DNA of 64,000 nucleotides from Isoperla grammatica (Eukaryota > Arthropoda > Insecta > Plecoptera > Perlodidae): NCBI GenBank assembly GCA_945910005.1, contig OX246746.1, positions 20,371,316 through 20,435,315 of the forward strand. Direction: 5' to 3'. A program made the position numbers and the translations under genes. Within the stretch, counting starts at the first letter, position 1. The number at the start of each line of letters is the position of its first letter. This document shows, piece by piece, positions 1-12,300 of this stretch. The notes under the pieces are model-generated. The model was given only the letters and a program-made list of their open reading frames with translations. It ran no database searches and was not told where the DNA came from.

Positions 1-2222
1 TTACTTACACACCGTTGCATTTCTAATGCGGACAGAATGTTTCAAACAGTTGATGTATTTAAATCACATAGAAAATCATTCGGAATGTCACAATGAGCAT
101 AGCCCTTTGACACAGAATGTGCTAAAGTTTATGCTCCATATCCATGCATATATTTGCACTTGAACGAATACAAGCCATGACATTTTACTCTGTTGGTAGA
201 GCTCGTTTTGTTGTGGCAAACCAAAATTTTTGGTTTTGTTTATGGGTTGATACCTTTACTTGAAATTACTTGTTTTTAATAGAGTTAGTATTTAGCTTTC
301 ATTGGAGTGTTGTTATTTTGAAAAACAAAAGTTTACTGATTTGTCTCTTCTCCAATATGACTCACTGGCTACAGTTCAAAATTGTGCTGATAAATTCCCC
401 TGCCTGTTTTCTATGGTGCTTCTTCTATTGCTTCTGTACTGTAGTTGTCACTTAACTATGTATGAAGAATGCATGAACATGTCCAATTATTTATGTCATA
501 CCAATGTTTGCTAGTATTTAGTACTTCATATAGTATGTGTTGTCTTGATGTTTGCATGCTTTTTGTACGTATTGTGTTTCCTTGTCTATCCTTGTAAGCC
601 ACTCGAGATAATCTTTGCATTAAAAGCTAGGTTTATTTGTTCAATTTATTGAACAATGTCATGTTGTATTATTAGATGTCTATGTTTTTTATGATCAGAA
701 CCATCTGTGCTTGCTCTATTTCAAGCCACCTCATTTAATAGCCATGCACCACTAACTTGAGTACTGATTTTAAATATATTATTACTCGTTTTTCTGCACA
801 TGTGAGAACAGTAGGCTCACATTAGACTAGTTTGCATGCTATCATGTAGCATTGCTTGTGTTAAGATTACCCCCACTCCATGTCTTGCACACAATTAAAT
901 GCTTAAATTATATTGATTTACATGCGGCTCATCGGTCAGTCTCCTCAAGTACTGCTACTTATAACTAGGTCTATAGCAGTCTGGTTTGCTAGACACACTT
1001 GGGTATATTGTTATCTGTTAGAGAAGCGAAATACATTCGTGTTCTAGTCAAATCCATTTTCATATGGAGGTTAGTGTGACTGTAGTTCCCGGACTCTTTG
1101 TCACATACTTCATACTACTACGTATTGTAGTATTGTCTAAAACTTGTTTGAAAAACGGTTCATAACTGGTGTATGCGTAAACTCTGAGCATCTGGAAGAT
1201 TGTCTTCGTTGAATCGGGTGTATCTACAGCTGCTCCAAGATGCAAAGTATAATGAAGTCTCTTAAAGAAATAGCATCCCATGTTGAGGCCAAGAAGCGAT
1301 AATCAGAAAACTGAATTTATCAGAATAGTGTATGGTAAGTTTAAAGTTTATTTTTCAAACCCAATCTCCGGAAGACTTTGTTATGGAACTTACCATATTG
1401 AGGCGAATTTGGTAGATTATTCTCTCCAAAAATATCAAACTTGCACATTATTAACACACACTACACACTCAGATATACATTAAGCATTACCAATGTTGTT
1501 ATTGTAGGTATAAACATTGTAAGGCTTCTGGCTCAGTATACCAATTAGTGTAGTCCGACATAACTTGGCATGCAGTGGGCATGTAAAACCTTGTTCAATT
1601 ATGTACAAAAATGGACCCGAAAGTGGAATGAACTAGTTAAAGATATAAATTGTCTTAATTAGGTCTGAAAGGTGTCTAGCAACATCACATTACAAAAAGT
1701 TATTAACAACATCTGAAAAACAGAAATATTGATTGGAACAAAGAAACATTCACAAGAAAGGGCATAAATCCTCTACAGTATGACATATTTTAACACATTT
1801 GGGGAAATTTTAACACAATTTTAAGCAATGTTAACAGACCGGAATTGGGAGTTCTGCAGCCTACATGGACATACAACGTTAAGTTATAGATGAATTCAAA
1901 TGTATAGCATTCCTTGAAATAATAAATGTGGCCATCTGTACTTCGTGTTTAACACATTTTCCATCGTAATAAATGGATATACTTGTATGCTAGGCTAATT
2001 GTGTACATACACCATCAAAAAAATGTACAAAATTATGATTTTTACATCTGTTTGATCTGTAAAGTAGTATTGTTTACATTCAGAAGGTTTTGGTTTCATG
2101 GGCATCTGAAAGGGGGGGAGGGCTGTCTATGTATCAAAAAGACTTTAAGTGTCTTTGCAGCTGTGAGGGAGTATAAGGGATCATTTATGAAGTGTTGGGA
2201 CTACTTTTTAACCTTTTTTTTT

Positions 2223-2243
2223 GGGGGGGGGGGGGGGGGGGGG
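2223..2243. repeat. Poly-G tract (21 G)
   Basis: An uninterrupted G run follows a T run and is followed by CTGCC. Confidence 0.95.
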
Positions 2244-3371
2244 CTGCCCCACCCTGGCCTTTAACTGTTTAAACGTGATTACTTTATGTGTTCAAATGTT
2301 AAAGAAAATAGCTGGTTTTTCCCATCCCTACACTAGTTTGTTGTACTGTAATTGTGATGGTTTATTTCAATTTTCTCTCTTTCTACTAGAGTAGACTATA
2401 GACTAGACTAGACTCCACTCCACTTTGTACTTAGACAGTATCCAAAAAATACTGGTACTCTCCCTAGGTACTACTCCCTAGTTGTAGCCAAGGCCAGACC
2501 TTTTGAAAGGAATTGATAATTTCTATAAATCGTTTTGATTTTTTTTTGATTGGGTAGTTTTCTTTACAAAAAGTGTGTTATATTATTTGAGTTAGGTACA
2601 CTAATCTTCTTTCATTCAGTAGGTATCATTACCCAAGGTACCATTATCAGTAGGCATCATTGCTCAATGTATTTCATTATCTTACTACTGTAGTCTAGTT
2701 CTGAAGATTGATAGTCTCGCACCAAACTACCTTCTTTTCATTCGAAGCATGGTTATGAAGCATCTTGAAATTATCCCCCCACTGGCATGGCATGTGTCTA
2801 TAAATTCTGCCCATCGCATACAGTGAGTTAATCCAATGTTTATTATAGTACCATGAAGTTACCTATAATGTTGGTGATAATTGACCTAAACATATTTTGT
2901 TAGGTAGCCATGTGGAGCTGGGCACAGTACTATACATATACAAAATAAAAGCAAAGTTTGAAATGTTTCAGCTTAAAGTCGATCCACTGTTTACCCAACT
3001 ATTTGTCATTGTGCTACAAATCATGTTGAATATACACTTAAATATCATGTTAAATATTAGCGAAAAATAAAGTAGTTTCATCGACTACTTTTTTTAATAT
3101 AAATATTTGAAATCCGTCGATTTCCCTATCCCCTACCATTGAAACTGTCAAAAATCATACACTTTCGAATATAAAGCATCGACTAAGTAGATACTAAACA
3201 TTTGTCATTTTCTTTATTTTATACTCAATTTGAAGATAATTGAACGACAATTCTAAATATGTATGTATGAATACAATCTCTCGACTCGTTTTTGGTCAAT
3301 ATTGGCTTCACTACAAGAACATTTGATGGGAAATCGGGCGAGCCGTGAAACTATGGCAACACTGCGTGCGA

Positions 3372-3379
3372 TGACGTCA
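3372..3379. promoter_or_regulatory. CRE-like palindrome in a CpG-richer zone
   Basis: TGACGTCA occurs in a 200-bp stretch (about 3290-3460) that is richer in CpG than its surroundings. It could belong to a promoter for the DIDO1-like gene, whose first exons are not identified, or to a degraded transposon; several transposons in this window carry the same octamer. Confidence 0.2.
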
Positions 3380-3611
3380 TTTCTCTTTGAGCCCGCCTCC
3401 GCCTCACGTCAAAACATGAGCTGGCTGTCACATTTCCACGATGCGACGTGACTGGACTTTTTCTTATTTACATTTATTGTCGCTTATTTCCAATAACATT
3501 TTGCGTCATACAAATAATGCACTCAATTCAAATTGAAGGCACAGTTAGAAACGGGAATATATCTGAATACGGTACGTGAGGCCTAGCCTAGGCCACCTTT
3601 ATTCAGACTTA

Positions 3612-3739
3612 TGGTCGGTGCACAATAGCCCGGGAAGGAGCTTCCCGTTAGCGTTAACGTTACCGGGCAATGTTAAATTATAGCGAACTTTCCCGTTACC
3701 GTTACCGGAGCTCCTTCCCGGGCTATTGTGCATCGACCT
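3612..3739. mobile_element. 128-bp MITE with 30-bp inverted ends and TTA duplication
   Basis: GGTCGGTGCACAATAGCCCG continuing to GGAGCT (3613-3642) matches the complement of 3709-3738 with one mismatch. TTA flanks both sides (3609-3611 and 3740-3742). A 3-bp TTA duplication fits PIF/Harbinger-type MITEs. The centre repeats CCCGTTA/CGTTAACG words. Confidence 0.7.
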
Positions 3740-4008
3740 TTAGGCCTAGGCCTATATTGCCTGATCCGAAATGAAATTCATGTATTGTACGTCCGTAAAC
3801 GCAAACATTTTCCCCAATGTAGATGTGCTAAGTATAGTATGCCAGGAGGCATCTGTATAATATGAAAGAAAATATGCCAAGCCCTTAGGCCACTCAAGGA
3901 CGTTTTGTGATCATTTGACATGTGCAAGGCCTAGGCCTACCATTTATGTAGCCCCCCTACACGCATTTGAAATAATTTACATCCATTGCATGCCTTCACA
4001 TGTCCTAG

Positions 4009-4041
4009 ATGGACTTAAGTTACTTGAGATCACTTCGTCAG
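4009..4041 (+). CDS. Candidate first coding exon of the DIDO1-like gene (11 codons)
   Basis: An ATG directly follows a TCCTAG acceptor-like sequence. Eleven open codons (MDLSYLRSLRQ) end at CAG before GTAAAC, which is a usable donor. The exit phase is 0 and matches the entry phase of the exon at 6107, so joining them adds 11 residues and supplies an initiator. A CpG-richer zone with a CRE-like palindrome lies about 0.6 kb upstream. This is inference only: such a short open stretch can occur by chance, and the true 5' exon may lie outside the window. Confidence 0.22.
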
Positions 4042-6106
4042 GTAAACAATTGCTCAAACAACATGATACGATACAAAATATACAATCCTATCATTTTCTT
4101 TTATCGTAATAAAACGTCCTCCGCTTCGTATTCCGTATTTTTTCGACGCCATTTTCACGATCTGACAATAACAATGTCTTTGCAGCGTTGCCAAGTATAT
4201 TGGAGGTTGGCAATACTTTGTCGATGAATATTAAAAACGAGTTTTTTGTTTCCTTGGCTTTGTAAATCAATTTAGATTTGTATCCATTATAAAGTCTATA
4301 ATTTGTGAATGTGTTGTGGTGTAATTAAAGCCAAAAGCGAGATACGAAGTTGACTACTATCTGGAGTTTTGATGAACTAATTTCGTTTTTAGGGATTGGC
4401 TATTCTGCAGTCAAACTAGTGTCTAGAATCATGCCATTATAAATAACTGCATTTTCGTGTAAATACTGGATTTTAAAATAGTATTCTTACTTGATTACTG
4501 AATATATTTTACATTTTATAGTAATTTAACATAATAATTGTCAAAGAAATAATTATTTGTGATTTTAAACAAATATTAAATTCATTGCTTGAAACTGGTA
4601 GTTTGATCAATGGAACGACTTTAATGGCATTGATCACTGTAGAGTAGGCTATTGTTTTATGTTCACATAGATTGTATTGTATAACCTTTTGCTGTCAAAC
4701 TGTATAGTACTGTTACTCAAGTTGTACATGTTTACTGTATTTCATATTCCATCTATGTTTTTGATATGTACCACTTACACTGCAAGAGCAATAAATGTTG
4801 AATGTTAATTCTATTCAACAATGTTCTCATGAAAGGGTCATGTCACAGTTAATACACAGACCTAGCTAGATCTAACATACCATAAATCCTCATTAATGCA
4901 ATTCACATTTTAACTTATAACTTACAATTAGCAGTACTAGCCTATGCAGCCTACTACAACTAGCCTATGCAGCTTATACTAGCCGACTAGCATACGTTGG
5001 GTCATTACACAAGCTTGGTGAGCTTATACTAGCCGACTAGCATACGTTGGGTCATTACACAAGCTTGGTGAGCTTATACAAGTCAACTAGCATACGTTGG
5101 GCAGTAGGAGGCAGTAAACAAGTGGCTGCTGATGTTTGGTATGTCTGCACCCTGGCTTTATATTCATACTATGTATCATTCATTACCCTGCACTAAATTA
5201 TTACTGTTGAAATTACTTGTTAATGCTTTACAATTGTTGCAAGGAAGAAAATCATGTTTTTCCATAAGAATACAAATTCGTATCAAATAGTATGGAGCTT
5301 GGTTTCTCAGAACTGTAGTTTAAGAAAAACAAATAAGTTAATGGTGTTGATTTTAACAATACTAAGTGAATAGAATGGACGTAGAATAAATAAAACAACA
5401 TTAATAAAAAGTAACAGAAGTTTGGAAAATAAAATTTATTCTGTCGTAAGCTTTCGTGGGCCGACTCGATTATTATCGAATTTATTGTTTCTTGCAACGA
5501 TTTTACAAGAAGTTGAAGTAATTTTAACTGTCACAATTCATATTTTGTCAAGAGAAGGTGAATACAGCCTAAACAGAATCCAACTTAATGTTCTAAATAA
5601 TAATGCTATATTTTAACATAGAAGCTAGCCTTGCCTTATTCTTTCATCATTCATGTGACTTCAGCAGAGCCTTGTTAATCGGAGCTAACTGTATCTGTCT
5701 CGTGTAACCCGGATTACATGAAATTCTGACTAAACTGATACTTGCTTTTGATGCCTTAAACCCCAGTGCACTAATAACCACAGTGCTGTGTGCCCTTAAG
5801 CCCCAGCTATATAGAATATAGAATGTGTGAGCTACTGTGGATCATGTTAACAAAGCTCTGCTGTAGCTATTTTCTATGCTACATATAGGGTTATAGCTAT
5901 TTATTGTTCTTGTTAACCTTAGTAGTAATTGCAAACAAAAGTTGTTTGTTTTGTGTAATGAAATGCTAGTTTATTAATATTACAAGTTAAGTATACAATG
6001 AAGTTCCCTAAATCTTTCAACCTCCTACTTTGACATCAGCTCAATGTTGTTGCAGGGCTTGTGTAAGCTAATGAACACTACTATACATGTTATTTATTCT
6101 AAACAG
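4042..6106. other. Gap before the first secure DIDO1-like exon
   Basis: AT-rich. It contains a 50-bp tandem repeat (4971-5101) and an AATAAA near 4790. I see no other gene-like signal. Confidence 0.5.
4971..5101. repeat. 50-bp tandem repeat, 2.6 copies
   Basis: AGCTTATACTAGCCGACTAG starts at 4971 and 5021 with two identical 50-bp units; a diverged third (AGCTTATACAAGTCAACTAG) starts at 5071 and breaks off after CATACGTTGGG. Confidence 0.93.
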
Positions 6107-6337
6107 GCTAAGCAGATTCTGGGCGAAAACGTGACTGCCATGCTCGACATGTTAACCTCCGAGGAGGAAGTTCCACCACTGACAGTGGCCATGACACCGC
6201 TAGATGCTATTCGTATGGACCACAACTACACTAACCTAATTTCCCCATCTCCACGGGCGGCTAGTCCCAAAAACATACAAACTCCTACATCCTCTACAAA
6301 CCAGGCACCATCTACACCTTCACAGAGTACTGTAAAG
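6107..6337 (+). CDS. DIDO1: DIDO1-like exon encoding residues 1-77 of the model
   Basis: The acceptor is TTCTAAACAG before GCTAAGCAG and the donor is AAG before GTAAGT, an ideal site. It is phase 0 on both sides. The peptide begins AKQILGENVTAMLDML and continues with acidic EEEVPPLT and a Ser/Thr/Pro-rich tail. There are in-frame codons upstream to an ATG at 6044, but AACAGGCTAAG reads better as a splice acceptor than as coding sequence. No known domain is seen. The downstream intron is 7.6 kb. Confidence 0.72.
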
Positions 6338-9300
6338 GTAAGTTATGCTATGATGGCATGTCTGCTTGATGGTTGCGTATGGTATGGAGGATGGAAAGGT
6401 GTGTTTATTTGTGTGTGGCACATTTGTAAGTACGGTACCTGAAGTGGTTCTAGCTCGGTGACCTAGCACAAGAAACTTATTTGTTCAATTTTCAAACAGA
6501 TTTGCATTATAAACACATGAAATAAATCTCTCTTAACTCTAATCTTTTGATTGTGCTTTTATGAGATAAAAAAGGTTAATTTCTTCACTAGGGAAATGTT
6601 TGAAATTGTTGTGTCGAGACTCGCATTCAATACCGGAAGCTGAAATAAAGTGGAGTTGAAGGTTTTTGCTCAGTTATCTTCAAGATTCCAATCAAAATTA
6701 AGGTTGTGTAATGATATATGACTTAGTATTAATTAGTGCTTTGGAAAGTTGAACAAAATATGTATTTCATTTACATTTGATAATATCAGGACATTTGAGA
6801 TGTTGCTGACTTTGACACTGTCTTCTTTACCCAGATGCAATAAATGTGCATCTCCGTTTCAAGATTGTCTAAGACCTTGACAATGTCTAGGTAGACAGTC
6901 TAGCTGTCTAGTCTAGCTAGACCCACATCATTCCAAAATCTTGATTTAAATTGTGTTCTAAATAGACGAACAAAAAAGGTTAAATTCTCATTTTGTTTAA
7001 GCTTCCTGTGAGTGATGAATGCTCGTGCAGTATGGGCTGAATGATAATCTGTAAATTTAATGATGTATGTGTCACCTACCCTGTGCAAACTGATTGTTAA
7101 AATGACTGTTCATACCAGAGTTATTTTAGTGCCCTCTTTTTATGAATGTTACATTCTTTCAGTAGTACTGTGTGGTATTAAATTAGTTCCATATTTAGAG
7201 TGTGTTGAAAAAACTCATTCTAAAACCCAAAAATTAGTACTTTAAGAACAAAAAATAGTATTGAACAATATATTCACAAGAAAGAGCACAGTAGTCTCGA
7301 GTATAACATATTATTCTTTGCAGAAATTGTAAAGCATTGATTGTACGTAGTAATTTTAACCATCAATACTCATGTTTTGTACAGGGTACGTGAATACACA
7401 TTCAGGAAATTATAGTTTTAATGCTATAATTTTAGTATGCCTATGCATTTAAACAATGAACAGTTCATGTTGATTAAACTCACTTTTGACTATAAAATCA
7501 CACGTATAGTGTCATTGTTTAGTAAAATGTAGGTATCGTAAAATTAAGTGTTATTTAACCGTTTCAAGGATGTTTTCTTTATGATAAGAATTAAATTGGG
7601 CTGATACGTATTTTATGGCAACTATATTATTTGTACAATATGGATAAATACTTTGAAATTTAAGACCCCAATCTTACTTTAATATTACAACAAAGCACAT
7701 AAGTTTGAATTGATAAGCACGTTTGGTATTTTTTTGTTTTTAAAATAGTATAAGGTCGTGTGATGCTTTGTATTCTGTGCGGTTTGCATTTTGCACTTAT
7801 TGGTTTGCAGCATCGTGCACTTTTTGGTTTGCAGCATTGTGAATAATATTGCGTTAGAAAGAATACCGTGATCACTCACTTTATAATGTTGACTAGATGT
7901 GCCTTAGACTCGGGCCCTCCTCAACTCAGTCTCGCCCAACCACCAATCATAGAACAGCTCTGTGATTCAAATTGAATGTCAAGCCAGAACAGAGTGAAAT
8001 AAGACACATATATATATATACCCAAAATAAAATTAGTTAGTATACTACAAAGAGGTGGGAAGAGGTAACATAAAATAAATGACCAGCCTACCAAGCAGAC
8101 ATTAATACACTTTTGGTGGCTGTCACTCCTCTAATCCAAGTTACAAGGATTGGGACAAACACATGATTCTAACTTGAGATTTTGTGGTCCCTGTATTATT
8201 TTGTTAAAATAGTATTGAAAATGTATTCCTTTCAACTAACTTTCTTTGTTCGGCTACTTTGCTTATTGAGATTGTATACATACATACGCCTTATCAGTCA
8301 TTGTATTGTCCTGCAAGACGTACAATTACAAAACAAAGCAGTAACATATTTTACTGACTGACTTAATGGTTTTAGTTCTAAACAAACTGTGCTATTGCCA
8401 TTTCTAAGCCAAAACTAACGACAAACCAAATGAACTAAGCCTATGTATATTGAGTAGGGAATGGGATACCACAACTGCGACTGAACAAACACAAGAAACA
8501 TGTTGATGAGACATTTTTACTATAGTTAATCACTTGCTGGAATAGGGTAATGACATGTATAGCTGTGTAAAGAAAATTGCAGCAATACTAACTGGTACTC
8601 GGTTAACCCGATTCTGCAGTGGCAAAAATGTGCTACAGAAAACAATTAGAGAACATACCCAAGTGTGGTCAGTTATTTCTTAAAGAGTATCTCGCTGTAG
8701 ATGCAGGTTATAAATTGAGTGATCTCTGTAATATCTTTTAGTTCAGTCAATAATATTGCTTGCTGTGTGTGTAACTGTTGTGTGTTCGTATTGTTATTTT
8801 TTTACATATATTTACAGTACATATATAGACTGTAGATATTTTTGAAAGCCTCTTGAGTTCTTCATGTGGTGGAATTTTATACACGTTTTTAGGTACTATA
8901 TACTTCACTAACCTGAACTGAAATAAACAACACTATAGTGTAGTATCAAATCATATGTTCACTATGCATATATTCATTTATTAAACCTTAAGAGCGAAGG
9001 TGCCTCGTGTAAGTCAAAAACCGCAGACAATTTTCATTTTTTAATAATATCTCAAGAATGCTAATAGATGGAAATTTTGTGCGGTTTTTGACGTAGCGGT
9101 ATCCTTGGCTCTTAATTTCCGAAAAATGCATTTGTGTTCACATTTTTCTAGCATTTCTAAAATTTAAACATTTCAAGGGCAAATTCTGTTAGACCTCAAA
9201 TGTTATTTTTATTTTACCACTATGGTCATGAGTATTTTTACCATGAAATATAAGAAAAAACAAACTAAAAACTAAAAAACTAAAAAACTATAAAACTAAA

Positions 9301-12300
9301 AACTAAAAAACTAAAAAAAAAATAACTAAAAAAAAACTAAAAAAACAAACTTAATTGGTGGGTGGCGGAGGGAGGGTGGTGGAAGGAGGGTGGCTTTCTC
9401 TAAACCATATCCTGTCTCTGGATTGATAATACTGTTTTTCTATTTCACATATCTATAACCTCTTCAGAAATGAAGGTTGCAGATGTGGTTTTTCACGGTA
9501 TATACTGTACCTCACTAATAAAATACACTTATGGTTGCAGCTCTTTGGAAAACTCTTTTGGTTATGTAGGTATAACAAGACCTTGGAAGTGGATAATATG
9601 TGGTGGTTGAACATTCCATATTTTGGACAAGATGTTTCATTTTGTAGGTGCAGCAAACAAAAAAATTTTATGTCCATTTTATTGTATATCAGTTCACTGA
9701 TATATTCCTATGACTTGTTTCTATCCCACTACATTTTGACTAGTATTACTTACCACTGCTTTTGCTCCTACCATACCCTCTATGCTTTTTCATGTCATGT
9801 TTTGTTGCTACTGTAATAAAAAACCTGTGCACAACTCTCCATTTTGTTCTTTTATTGTGTTTTGTGTTAACTGCACTTTTAGCTTTAGCTGAAGAAACTA
9901 CTACTGTATTGTTTTTCTTAACGCTTCCATCGTTCCGTACCAGAACTGTATTTGGTTTTGTCTTAATACGCACACATGTAATAAAAATAACCTTTGAATG
10001 GTGGTTAAGTTGGATGTGGAATGTTACGTTCGATGGGACCATCAGGGCAGCTCTGCTGAGTGGTTTATTGACTGGTGAAATGCAACGGGTATATAACATT
10101 GGTGGGGTTGCACCTTGTAGCTTACACATTTAGTTAGAGGTGAACAAAAACGGTTACAACGAGATGAGCGGTTTTTGTCTTAAGTTGCACTAATCCCTTC
10201 GAATTCAGTTTGACTCGAACCACCTGAATGCGATTGAATGGGGCCAATTTCAATTCGCGAACTTGAGAACTAGTGGCAAACGAAGCAATTGTGTCTTAAA
10301 ACATGAATTTCAGCAGCTCCTGGAATTTGAAATGCTCTAAAAGTATTTAACTTTTTAGTTGAATTTGAGCTCAATATTAAAACTAGAGCAGAGGAAGAAG
10401 AAAGTGAAGAGGAGGAGCCGGAGGAAGTTAACATGAGGGAAGCGTCAGGCATGGCCAGCCGGCTTCGATGTACCTAGGGGCCAGAATATGATGGGATTAA
10501 GTTCCTATCCCCTACCCGACTTCATTGTTGGACACTCAGGGAGCAGATATAAAAAAAAAAAAAATTAAAACTGATTATCACTCTTATGTTTGCTTTTCTT
10601 TTAAATTGGTCGTACATAAATCATCCTGGAATTCATGCAAAATGAACCAAATTAAAGAACGTTATGTCCATCAATATCATCACACACTCTTTTTTACGCT
10701 TACAGGACCAAATTTGTGACTTTTCTTAAAATAACAAAGTCTTGATTATCTGTGGTTAACCTGTGAAATGCCAATCTTTGAAAAATTATTATTTAATTTA
10801 CATCTCTACTTCTAGTTCTGGGAGTGGGTTTGGGTCAGGTTCTGGAGGAGGCCTTTATGCACAATAAGTGTGTTAAAACTTAAAACTGTTGCATGTAACT
10901 TGACCTAGTGTCTACCTGGAACAACTTTTGCTGACTTATCGCTTTTTACCTGCAATTCACGTTTAAAATTGTGTGCACATTTCCCTGCATGTGTGCATGA
11001 TATATTTCATCAATCACTCATGAAAGAAATGCAGCCACAACTGCTTCAGCAAGGAGCTGAGTTACTGCAGCTTAAAGACTATTTTCATTCATAGTGTAAA
11101 TGCAGGCCTATTCCTTTCACAAGCTAAAGAGTTTTTTTTATAAATACAATTTTAATTTAAATTTCATTAATTACTAAGTTATCGTAGATTATTACACTCC
11201 AATCGGCAATTTTGATCATCTCTCGGTGTCCTCAGCTCTTGCGTTAATCTTTCACATCACTGACACACGCATTTCTGAAGCGAACCGCTTGTGTGGATTT
11301 ATAAAGGCTAATGCTTGGCAATATACTTACTAGCCTTACGTGAGATAGTACCTAGACCACCTACAAACGTTTCGCTATATTATTCCGGAAAACCACGATA
11401 GTATAGTTGACTCCGGCCGTGAAAGCCTCCGAAATAGGTTTCGCTATAACATATTGAAATTAAATGCTGTACATCGAAACAGAACCATAATAAATCACAC
11501 TTTGTTAATTAGCTGTGTATAAAGGAACATAAAAAATAGATTCAGGCCCGGTTTTTCAATCCGTCACTAAAGGGGCCCCCGTTAGCCGACGGTCCGTTAT
11601 CTGCATAGGCTTTATTGGTTTTCAGAATACGGACCATCAGCTAACGGCCCTGTTACCCGATTGAAAAACCAGGCCTTACTAAGTTGCCCAGGGATAAGCC
11701 TAGCTAACTCTAGGTTTTATATGCCCACCTGAAATAGAACCTCTATCAGGAGAGCTTTTCATTTAGTTAAGAAATACCTCGTAGACTTACCCGAGATGTG
11801 GTTTTCTTGGAACATGATGCCTAGGCTGAAACGTGCAGTTTTGTATGAGTTCGGTTTGAGGTTGAAGCTGGAAACATTTTGCATACTGAAATTGGAGTTG
11901 GGCTCGGAATGCTAAACGTAAGGCTCGGTCATGCTCGGCTACTAAATAGATGCTTACTGGCTTTCCGAGTCTTTCTCTGTGAAAAATATATCGAGGCAAT
12001 TTGGCTGCGAAGTTTAAGCGCTTGAAAAACCGTACTACTGTACTCCCGTGTGTAAGCATTCACATTTATCTGATTTGTCGTTTGTTTTGTTTTTGTTTTG
12101 CATGCCAAATAAATTAGTTAGCTAGATAACTAATTTGCACACCAATAGATGTGAATGGGTAATGGTCAGGTGAAATGTTTGTGTTGTGTGAGGGAATAAA
12201 TCAACTTTAGGCATTGCTTGTGCAGTGACTATGCTTCAGTGACTATGCTTCCTTGAGCTGTCAATGTACCCATTACAAACCCGCATGTATTTTTTAACCT

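Larger units (their letters stand above)
1..4008. other. Region upstream of the DIDO1-like gene; no supported gene
   Basis: AT-rich sequence with a poly-G tract, the TTA-flanked MITE at 3612 and a CpG-richer patch at 3290-3460. A short - or + strand exon near 1230-1330 cannot be supported. It could be intergenic or a 5' intron. Confidence 0.5.

Noticed and set aside
1231..1302. Short + strand terminal-exon-like piece (MQSIMKSLKEIASHVEAKKR then stop)
   Set aside because: Only an acceptor-like CTACAG and 23 codons support it; no partner exon is in the window.
9762..10133. Hydrophobic 123-codon + strand frame
   Set aside because: It is the complement of a Lys-rich - strand frame; the - strand has the better splice sites, and the hydrophobic look follows from complementing AAA/AAG codons.
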